Below, piece by piece: positions 36,627-43,870 of a stretch of DNA of 64,000 nt. Both the position numbers and the translations under genes were made by a program. The DNA is from Salipaludibacillus agaradhaerens. Lineage in GTDB: Bacteria; Bacillota; Bacilli; Bacillales; Salisediminibacteriaceae. Every line of letters starts with the position of its first letter. Within the stretch, counting starts at the first letter, position 1. The notes below the pieces were generated by a model. That model worked only from the letters and a program-made list of their open reading frames with translations. It was not told the DNA's origin and searched no databases. Location of the stretch: the NCBI RefSeq assembly GCF_002019735.1, contig NZ_KV917378.1, forward strand, positions 3,064,869-3,128,868, read 5' to 3'.

Positions 36627-37675
36627 TGGTTAATAATACATTACTCATAGTGGGTGTCTTACTTATCATCCAATTAAGTCTGCTCATTTACTTATATACG
36701 GAAAAAAAATCGATCATTAAAAGAAATGATGAAGCCAACAGCTTATTTCAACAGCTTTTCCCTAAGTACCTGCCATTTTTAACAGGTGATTCCGATATAG
36801 AACCATGGCTTCCTCAAAAATCAAAATTAAAGCAGGTAGTGTTGGAGAGGATTCTCACTGGCTTTGCTCATGTTGTGACCGATCCCGTTGGAAACCAGCG
36901 AGTAAAGGAAGTGGCAGAGTGCCAGTTGTTAGATTGTTATCGTAAAACTCTTAAAACAGGAAACTGGTCTGAACGACTAAATGCGCTTTATTTAATAGAA
37001 GAGTTCATGATGGACGCTTTACGAGAAGATATCAAAGAGCACTTAAACTCAGTTGAGACGATGGATGAAGAATATAGACAAACATTACGGACACTAGCGT
37101 CTTTTGAGGAAGAAAGTTTGCTTGATTATATTCTTAGTCATCCCCATATGTCTCAGCGGCTGATTAAAGAAATAATGCGAAGATTGCCTCTGAATATTTT
37201 AATAGACTTAATGGGTATGATCAAAGAGAAAGGTGAAGAGACTCCTGGGGCCGTTAAATATGCGTTTATCGATTATTGTGGAGAAGCCGGTTATTATGAA
37301 TTATTGCCATTTGTTGAATCAATGCTTGGCGACACCTCTAAGGAAACGCGTATTAAAGCATTGAAAAGTCTCTATCACTATCAATATTGCACGAGTCCAG
37401 AGTTGATCATCCCATTCTTTACCTCTGTAAATTGGGAAGAGCGTTTATATGCGGCGAAACTAACAGGGGAGATGAATCTAACTGAGTTTAGTAACTACCT
37501 CATGCTACTTGCAGGTGACAGAGTGTGGTGGGTGAGATTTCAGGCATGCGAAGCGATAAAACAAATGTCAGATGGAAAGATATTACTGACTTATTTAACT
37601 GAACGCCATGAAGATGTATATGCACAGGATATGGCAAAGCAGTCGCTAACAATGAGAGTGGGGGGACATGTATGA
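36626..37675 (+). CDS. Membrane-anchored HEAT-repeat protein, module 1
   Basis: 349 aa from ATG 36626, overlapping the previous stop. One N-terminal transmembrane helix (about 4-24), then an all-helical cytoplasmic part. The C-terminal 110 residues are clear HEAT-like repeats: SKETRIKALKSLYHYQY, NWEERLYAAKLTGEM, RVWWVRFQACEAIKQM. No enzymatic motif. HEAT repeats bind proteins, so I infer that it links the cyclase to the glycosyltransferase encoded next. The stop overlaps the glycosyltransferase start (ATGA). The module 2 partner (41024-42073) is closely similar. Confidence 0.82.
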   Translation: MVNNTLLIVGVLLIIQLSLLIYLYTEKKSIIKRNDEANSLFQQLFPKYLPFLTGDSDIEPWLPQKSKLKQVVLERILTGFAHVVTDPVGNQRVKEVAECQLLDCYRKTLKTGNWSERLNALYLIEEFMMDALREDIKEHLNSVETMDEEYRQTLRTLASFEEESLLDYILSHPHMSQRLIKEIMRRLPLNILIDLMGMIKEKGEETPGAVKYAFIDYCGEAGYYELLPFVESMLGDTSKETRIKALKSLYHYQYCTSPELIIPFFTSVNWEERLYAAKLTGEMNLTEFSNYLMLLAGDRVWWVRFQACEAIKQMSDGKILLTYLTERHEDVYAQDMAKQSLTMRVGGHV

Positions 37676-39090
37676 TAGACAAAGAGTGGCTATCACTCCT
37701 CACATTGATACTTGCGGTTATCGCTATCATATATATGGTTACAGTAGGTCTCATTTATTTAATCTTATTTTTGATCGCAAGTTCGCGTATCAAAAAGGAA
37801 CGTTTTTTAAATCAGGAAGAGTATGTAGAGGAACTTACATCTAATAAGGATACGTTTCCAGTGTCTGTTCTCATACCAGCTTATAATGAAGAAGTTGGCA
37901 TTTACACTACCGTCCGCTCTATGCTTGGGTTAAATTATCCACAATATGAAATCATCGTGATAGATGATGGTTCAAAAGACAATACGAGTGGAAAAGTGAT
38001 TGAAGAATTTAAAATGACGGAAATTGATGTAGCTTTACGGAAATATTTTAACACGAAGGATGTCATCAAAGCTTATCAATCGACAGTGCATCCGAATATA
38101 TTTCTGTTAAGAAAAGAAAACGGAGGCAAGGCGGATGCCTTGAATGCTGGGATTAATTTCTCTCGTTATCCTTATTTTGCAGCAGTAGACGGTGATTGTA
38201 TTCTAGATCACGATGCCCTCCTTAAAGTAATGAAACCTATCATTGATTCAAACGGTTTAGTCACAGTTACGGGCGGAACCGTCCGTATTGCCAACGGGTC
38301 AACTATTACGAGAAGCCAAGTAGAAAAAATAGCTCTCCCTAAAGGGCCGATAGTACTTATGCAAATTATCGAATATTTTCGCGCCTTCTTAATAGGGCGG
38401 CTTGGGTTAAGTCGATTGAATATACTATTGATTATTTCTGGGGCTTTTGGTGTCTTTGAAAAAAAGAGAGTCGTGAAAGTTGGTGGTTACAACACTAAGA
38501 CCGTTGGCGAAGATATGGAACTCATTGTCCGTATGCACCGTTCGATTAAGGAAGAAAAGTCGAACCAAAGAGTCGAGTATATACAAGATCCTGTATGCTG
38601 GACAGAAGCCCCTGACAATGCGGCAGTCCTTCGTTCTCAGCGGAAGCGGTGGCAACGGGGTTTGGCAGAGACCATCTGGCTTCATAAAAAGATGCTGTTT
38701 AACCCAAAGTATAAGGGAATTGGCCTGTTTTCGATGCCCTATTATTTAATTGTGGAATTATTAAGTGCCGTCTTTGAACTTGTTGGTTATGTTGTGATTA
38801 TGAGTGGACTGTTGTTTTCTTTTGTATCACTGGATATAGTGATTGTCATGTTTATAGTGACTGTTTTTTATGGCTCCTTGTTATCATCATTGGCCGTCTT
38901 ATTAGAGGAATGGACTTATCATAAATACCCTGATACCAAAAGCTTAATTGTCCTTTTTTTCTGGGCATTAACAGAATCATTTTGGTATCGTCCCCTCATG
39001 GTATGGTGGCGCTTTTCTGGTTTAATTCAATCGTTAACAAAGAAGGCGGATTGGGGCAATATGAAACGAAAAGGTATTTCTACTGATTAA
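37672..39090 (+). CDS. Processive family-2 glycosyltransferase, module 1
   Basis: 472 aa. N-terminal helix (about 10-35), GT-A domain, then three or four C-terminal helices. Motifs: VSVLIPAYNEEVGIYTTVRS, IDDGSKDNT, NGGKADALNAGI, AVDGDCI (metal/UDP Asp), GEDMELIVRMHR (catalytic base) and QRKRWQRG (QxxRW), which define membrane processive synthases of the BcsA/PgaC/hyaluronan type. There is no PilZ domain, so direct c-di-GMP control as in BcsA is not expected. Makes and probably extrudes a polysaccharide; the sugar is unknown. The start overlaps the HEAT gene stop. Confidence 0.88.
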   Translation: MIDKEWLSLLTLILAVIAIIYMVTVGLIYLILFLIASSRIKKERFLNQEEYVEELTSNKDTFPVSVLIPAYNEEVGIYTTVRSMLGLNYPQYEIIVIDDGSKDNTSGKVIEEFKMTEIDVALRKYFNTKDVIKAYQSTVHPNIFLLRKENGGKADALNAGINFSRYPYFAAVDGDCILDHDALLKVMKPIIDSNGLVTVTGGTVRIANGSTITRSQVEKIALPKGPIVLMQIIEYFRAFLIGRLGLSRLNILLIISGAFGVFEKKRVVKVGGYNTKTVGEDMELIVRMHRSIKEEKSNQRVEYIQDPVCWTEAPDNAAVLRSQRKRWQRGLAETIWLHKKMLFNPKYKGIGLFSMPYYLIVELLSAVFELVGYVVIMSGLLFSFVSLDIVIVMFIVTVFYGSLLSSLAVLLEEWTYHKYPDTKSLIVLFFWALTESFWYRPLMVWWRFSGLIQSLTKKADWGNMKRKGISTD

Positions 39091-39386
39091 TGAGAGTGGG
39101 AAAAAGTGAATCACATAGCTTGCAAGAAATTTCCTCTTCTTTTTTAGACTATGATAACGTGTGAATTGCTAGATGAAAATTAATGAATAAAACGTGATAC
39201 GACGTTGTTTTCTAATCTCATACTAAAAATCAATAGGTATTTAAACCCCATTTACAGCTAGTAAATGGGGTTATAGTGCTAATGTCCTAAAAACGCTATA
39301 CTTTTTGTTTAGAAGGCATGTATAATGGCTTTAATATAGGCCATAACGTAACAAGCTTAAGGATCCTTTAACAAGGTGTGATAGAT
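39091..39386. other. Spacer between the two modules
   Basis: 296 bp. Contains a perfect 12-bp palindrome, AACCCCATTTAC (39244-39255) with GTAAATGGGGTT (39261-39272), without a proper U tract (weak terminator or protein site), and the promoter/leader of module 2. Confidence 0.5.
39321..39378 (+). promoter_or_regulatory. Promoter and conserved leader of module 2
   Basis: TATAAT at 39321-39326 with a weak -35. Leader TAACAAGCTTAAGGATCC (39349-39366), then TTTAACAAGGTG, shared with module 1. AAGGATCCTT (39359-39368) is a perfect 10-nt palindrome here and is decayed in module 1. Confidence 0.55.
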
Positions 39387-41024
39387 GTGAAAAAATATCA
39401 ACAAATGATGTACGATCGAATCAAAAAAACGGTCGGAAATTGGCGAAATAAAGGAAACGTTCATGAATATGAAGTTTACCACTTATTGCATAGTATCAAA
39501 GGGACAGCTGGCACGATTGGGATGGATAAGCTCTCAGAAGAAGCAGAAGCTTTACTTGATTATACTGATGTCGAATCAGAGAAGCTATGGGGAAAGACAG
39601 AATGGTTACCGTTTGTGGAACGGATTGAAAGTGCTTTTGAACCGTCCCTATTTCATGATAAAACCGATGAAATGACACAACCAATAAACCTTGAAACACC
39701 AGTGAGTCAGGCAGATGTACCGTTTATTTTAGTTATTGATGATGATGTGGAGTTTGTTACCCACACCAAAACCTTCCTTGAAAGGGAAGGGTTTCAAGTT
39801 GTCATTGCTTTAACGGGAGAAAAAGGATTAGAGCTGTTCTATCAAGTGAAACCGAGCTTGATCATCTTAGACCAAGCCCTTCCAGACATCGATGGTATAG
39901 AACTTCTTAAACAAATTTTCGTAAAAGCTCAAAAAGATGTGGTACCGATCGTGATGGTGGGGACATCTGATTATGAGGGGAATCGCATTAAAGCTTATGA
40001 AATGGGGGCGACAGATTTTATTGCTAAACCCTTAAATATGAACGTTCTTGTCCCTTTCCTTCATAATCGTATACGGTATCGAAAACATATGCTGAAACAG
40101 ATAGGTGAAGATGAATTAACGGGAGCGTATAATCGTAAATATTTAGAACGTGAACTTTCTTCTCAGTTGGTAATGTTGAAGAAGGATGATAGAATGGCGG
40201 CTTTATCGTTCATTATTGTGGACATTGATCATTTTAAATCTGTTAATGATCGCTTCGGCCACCCAAAAGGGGATGAAGTGTTAAAAGAATTTGTCCATTC
40301 GTTTATGAAAATCAAAGCGCCATTGGATACAATTAGTCGTTATGGTGGTGAAGAATTTGCCATTGTGATGCCTGGTACTTCCAAAGAGGAAGCCTTTGAG
40401 CGTATTAAAGCGTGGCGCCAGTTGTTTAGTAACGTCACATTTACTGCAGGGGATAACACGTTCAATGTCATGTTTTCAGCAGGTATTAAAGAAGTGACGG
40501 TCAATGATGACCACTTAAATCGAATTATTGAGCAGGCTGATAAAGCCTTATATCATGCGAAAGAGACGGGAAGAAATAAAACGCAGTTTTACGAAGAAGC
40601 GCTGGAATATACGGAATTAAAAGATTTTGTGACGATTATTATTGTGGATGATGATGAGGTAGTAAGACAAATGATGACGCATCATTTTAATAAAAGGGGA
40701 GAGGTAGCTGGACGCCCTGTTAAAGTACGAACATTTCCAGATGGGGTAGCATTCTTAGAAGGATCTTGGTATCAAACTGACCAGCAATTTATGATTCTTT
40801 TGGATGGGAGAATGCCGAAGATGGATGGTATTGAAGTCTTGCAAAAGTTGAGAGAAACATACGGCAATAAAAACATTGTCATTTCTATGCTCACAGCAAG
40901 AAAGGGAGAGGTTGAAGTCGCTAGAGCGCTCAACCTTGGAGCGGATGATTACATGGTAAAGCCTTTTAATGCCAATGAGGTGGCTGCCCGTATCGACAGA
41001 CTACTTGAAAGAATGTTTAACTAA
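39387..41024 (+). CDS. Hpt-REC-GGDEF-REC protein, module 2
   Basis: 545 aa from GTG 39387 (AAGGTG, 8 nt upstream); GTG 39378 is possible. Same architecture as the module 1 protein but with all phosphorelay residues: Hpt His35 in HSIKGTAGTIG, receiver 1 with VIDDD, Asp162 (IILDQALPDIDG) and Lys214 (FIAKPLN), GGEEF at 320-324, receiver 2 with VDDDE, LLDGRMPKMDG and KPF. The cyclase inhibitory motif is degenerate (APLD). Likely takes phosphate from the hybrid kinase encoded downstream and makes c-di-GMP. The last base of its stop is the first base of the HEAT start (TAATG). Confidence 0.9.
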   Translation: MKKYQQMMYDRIKKTVGNWRNKGNVHEYEVYHLLHSIKGTAGTIGMDKLSEEAEALLDYTDVESEKLWGKTEWLPFVERIESAFEPSLFHDKTDEMTQPINLETPVSQADVPFILVIDDDVEFVTHTKTFLEREGFQVVIALTGEKGLELFYQVKPSLIILDQALPDIDGIELLKQIFVKAQKDVVPIVMVGTSDYEGNRIKAYEMGATDFIAKPLNMNVLVPFLHNRIRYRKHMLKQIGEDELTGAYNRKYLERELSSQLVMLKKDDRMAALSFIIVDIDHFKSVNDRFGHPKGDEVLKEFVHSFMKIKAPLDTISRYGGEEFAIVMPGTSKEEAFERIKAWRQLFSNVTFTAGDNTFNVMFSAGIKEVTVNDDHLNRIIEQADKALYHAKETGRNKTQFYEEALEYTELKDFVTIIIVDDDEVVRQMMTHHFNKRGEVAGRPVKVRTFPDGVAFLEGSWYQTDQQFMILLDGRMPKMDGIEVLQKLRETYGNKNIVISMLTARKGEVEVARALNLGADDYMVKPFNANEVAARIDRLLERMFN

Positions 41025-42073
41025 TGCTTGAACTCGTTTTATTACTAACACTCGGCCTTTTCGTGTGTCAACTGCTCTTACTTGTTTACTTATATACGAC
41101 GAAAACGTGGGCAATAAAAAAAGATAATACAGCTAACCGATTGTATCATGAGCTGTTCCCTGATTACCTCTCATATTTAACAGGAGACACTGATATAGAA
41201 CCTATACTTCCTAAAAATGATGAGTTAAAGCAAAAAGTACTTGAAAGAATTCTCTCAGGGTTTACTAATATTATGACTGACTCAGCAGGGAAGGCGCGTA
41301 TTCAGCAATCAGCTGAAGCACATTTAGCTACGATTTATCGTAAGAAGCTCAAATCTAGTAATTGGTCTAAAAGAATGAATGCTCTTTATTTAATTGAGGA
41401 TTTTATGATGCTTTCATTAAGAGAGGATGTCAAAGAACATCTTCATGCCATTACGATTATCGATGAAGAATATCGGCAAACATTGCGAATATTGGCGTCG
41501 TTTCAAGAGGAGAGTTTACTTGAATACATGTTTAGCCGTCCCAATATGTCTATAGGATTAATCAAAGAAATATTACGCAGATTGCCTCTGAGCTTTTTAA
41601 CAGACATAATGGTGGTGCTTAAAAAAGATGAGGATGACGTTCCTTACGCGATTAGACAAGCTTTCATAGATTACTGTGGGGAATCTGGTTATTATGAATT
41701 TCTTCCTTTTATTGAATATATGCTTACCCATCAATCTAAAGAAACGAGGATTAAGGCGTTAAAGAGCTTACATCAATATCAATACTGTTCTAACCCCACT
41801 ATTATTGTCCCATTTTTTACGTCAGAGCATTGGGAAGAGAGACTACATGCGGCTAAGCTAACAGGGATGATGAAGCTCACAGAGTTTAGCGATTATCTCA
41901 TTCTTCTTGCAGGTGATCGTGTTTGGTGGGTGAGATTTCAAGCATGTGAAGCCTTGAAAAAGATGACAGATGGGGAAATTCTGCTTGCCTATTTAAGTGA
42001 GCAACATGAAGATATGTATGCAAAAGATATGGCGAAACAAACGCTAACGATGAGAGCGGGTGGACAAGTATGA
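41024..42073 (+). CDS. Membrane-anchored HEAT-repeat protein, module 2
   Basis: 349 aa paralogue of 36626-37675. One N-terminal helix (about 3-22), then helical repeats; the most conserved parts are SKETRIKALKSLHQYQYC, WEERLHAAKLTGMMKLTEFS and LLAGDRVWWVRFQACEALKK, and the N-terminal juxtamembrane LFPDYLSYLTGDTDIEP. Conservation of both ends between copies suggests contact surfaces are kept. The stop overlaps the glycosyltransferase start (ATGA). No enzyme motif. Confidence 0.82.
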   Translation: MLELVLLLTLGLFVCQLLLLVYLYTTKTWAIKKDNTANRLYHELFPDYLSYLTGDTDIEPILPKNDELKQKVLERILSGFTNIMTDSAGKARIQQSAEAHLATIYRKKLKSSNWSKRMNALYLIEDFMMLSLREDVKEHLHAITIIDEEYRQTLRILASFQEESLLEYMFSRPNMSIGLIKEILRRLPLSFLTDIMVVLKKDEDDVPYAIRQAFIDYCGESGYYEFLPFIEYMLTHQSKETRIKALKSLHQYQYCSNPTIIVPFFTSEHWEERLHAAKLTGMMKLTEFSDYLILLAGDRVWWVRFQACEALKKMTDGEILLAYLSEQHEDMYAKDMAKQTLTMRAGGQV

Positions 42074-43491
42074 CCGGCGAGGAATGGGTATCATTAATCG
42101 TCAATATAACAGCTGTTAGTGTCATCCTTTATATGGGGTTAGTTGGGCTCACCTATTTGATTTTATTTTTAATTGCCGGCCCGCGAATCAAAAAAGAACG
42201 TTTCTTAAATCAGCAAGATTATGTAGAAGAGATGGTATTTAATAAGGATACTTTCCCTGTGTCAGTACTGGTACCAGCTTACAATGAAGAAGTCGGTGTA
42301 TCCACTACGGTCCGGTCGATGCTGGGTCTGAGTTACCCACAATTTGAAATCATTGTCATAGATGACGGATCAAAAGATAATACAAGTGGCAAAGTGATTG
42401 AGCAATTTAAAATGAAGGAAATAAACTTAGCTCTACGTCGATATTTTGATACAAAGCAAGTGACGAAAGCCTACCAATCGACATTATATCCGAACTTATT
42501 TCTATTGAGAAAAGATAATGGGGGGAAAGCTGATGCCTTAAATGCCGGCATTAATTTCTCACGCTATCCTTACTTTGCAGCAGTAGACGGGGATTGTATT
42601 CTTGACAGTGATGCTCTCCTAAAAATCATGAAACCAATTATTGATTCAAACGGCTTAGTGACAGCTACTGGTGGGACGGTTCGTATTGCAAACGGTTCAA
42701 CGATTACGAAAAGCCAAGTTGAGAAAATCGTCCTTCCAAAAGGCCCCATTGAGTTGATGCAAATTATTGAGTATTTTCGAGCTTTCTTAATTGGTAGATT
42801 GGGATTAAGCAGAATGAATATCCTGCTGATTATTTCAGGAGCCTTTGGTGTTTTTGAAAAAAATAGAGTTGTTAAAGTTGGCGGATACAATGCGAAAACG
42901 GTTGGGGAAGATATGGAATTAATCGTGCGTATGCACCGGTCGATTAAAGAAGAAAAATCTAAGCAAAGAATCGAGTATATACAAGATCCTGTTTGTTGGA
43001 CAGAAGCACCTGATAGTGCGGCCGTCCTTCGTTCACAAAGAAAACGTTGGCAACGGGGATTAGCAGAGACTTTATGGCTTCATAAAAAAATGTTGTTCAA
43101 CCCGAAATACAAAGGGATAGGGCTCTTTTCTATGCCTTATTATTTATTAGTGGAATTGTTAAGTGCTGTTTTTGAACTCATCGGTTATTTTGTCATTTTA
43201 TTCGGCCTTATATTTTCTTTTGTATTAGTGGATGTAGCGATTGTGATGTTTTTGATGACCGTGCTGTATGGATCACTTTTATCCTCATTAGCAGTGTTAC
43301 TTGAGGAATGGACCTACCATAAATACCCTGATACAAAAAGTTTGCTTGTGCTGTTTTTTTGGGCGTTAACAGAATCTTTTTGGTATCGTCCTTTAATGGT
43401 GTGGTGGCGTTGTAGTGGCTTGATTCAAACATTTACTAAGAAAGCCGATTGGGGAAACATGAAACGAAAAGGAATCTCATCTGATAGCTAA
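42070..43491 (+). CDS. Processive family-2 glycosyltransferase, module 2
   Basis: 473 aa, very similar along its whole length to the module 1 enzyme. Same motifs: LVPAYNEEVGVSTTVRS, IDDGSKDNT, NGGKADALNAGI, VDGDCILD, GEDMELIVRMHR, QRKRWQRG; the C-terminal membrane region and ADWGNMKRKGIS tail are nearly unchanged. The main differences are conservative changes in hydrophobic helices. No PilZ domain. A response-regulator gene follows 16 bp later. Confidence 0.88.
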   Translation: MTGEEWVSLIVNITAVSVILYMGLVGLTYLILFLIAGPRIKKERFLNQQDYVEEMVFNKDTFPVSVLVPAYNEEVGVSTTVRSMLGLSYPQFEIIVIDDGSKDNTSGKVIEQFKMKEINLALRRYFDTKQVTKAYQSTLYPNLFLLRKDNGGKADALNAGINFSRYPYFAAVDGDCILDSDALLKIMKPIIDSNGLVTATGGTVRIANGSTITKSQVEKIVLPKGPIELMQIIEYFRAFLIGRLGLSRMNILLIISGAFGVFEKNRVVKVGGYNAKTVGEDMELIVRMHRSIKEEKSKQRIEYIQDPVCWTEAPDSAAVLRSQRKRWQRGLAETLWLHKKMLFNPKYKGIGLFSMPYYLLVELLSAVFELIGYFVILFGLIFSFVLVDVAIVMFLMTVLYGSLLSSLAVLLEEWTYHKYPDTKSLLVLFFWALTESFWYRPLMVWWRCSGLIQTFTKKADWGNMKRKGISSDS

Positions 43492-43507
43492 TGGTTGGAG
43501 GTAGAAA

Positions 43508-43870
43508 ATGAGTAAAATTCTTGTAGCAGACGATAGTGATATTTTAAGAATGTTAATTGTTGATACATTAGAAGAAGAAGGAGAATGGGTTGTTGAAGAA
43601 GCGGAAGATGGGAGAGAGGCGCTAAACAAATTAGAGACAGGCATTTATGATTTAGCGTTACTTGATTATATGATGCCAGAAATGACAGGTATCGACGTAT
43701 GTGAAAAAGTATCTCCAGCTGTAAAAGAACAAACGAAGCTAGTGATGCTTACGGCTAAAGCGCAAGAGAAAGATCGGCAAGAGGCAAGGGAAGCAGGGAT
43801 TGTTTACTTCATCCCGAAGCCATTCAGTCCTGAGGAACTAGTCAGAATTATTAAGGAGCTTCTCTCATGA
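43508..43870 (+). CDS. Single-domain response regulator
   Basis: 120 aa, CheY-like. The ATG follows TTGGAGG. Acidic pair in LVADDSD, phosphoacceptor in LALLDYMMPEMTG, conserved Thr (MLTAKAQ) and Lys (FIPKPF). No output domain, so it passes phosphate or acts by protein contact. Lies between the duplicated modules and the hybrid kinase, whose start overlaps its stop (ATGA). A shuttle between the kinase and the Hpt domains is a reasonable inference. Confidence 0.9.
   Translation: MSKILVADDSDILRMLIVDTLEEEGEWVVEEAEDGREALNKLETGIYDLALLDYMMPEMTGIDVCEKVSPAVKEQTKLVMLTAKAQEKDRQEAREAGIVYFIPKPFSPEELVRIIKELLS

Larger units (their letters stand above)
35001..43491 (+). repeat. Tandem duplication of a three-gene module
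   Basis: 35001-39090 and 39387-43491 have the same gene order, overlaps, promoter/leader and protein lengths (541/545, 349/349, 472/473 aa). Glycosyltransferases are the most alike and cyclases the least. Confidence 0.92.
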
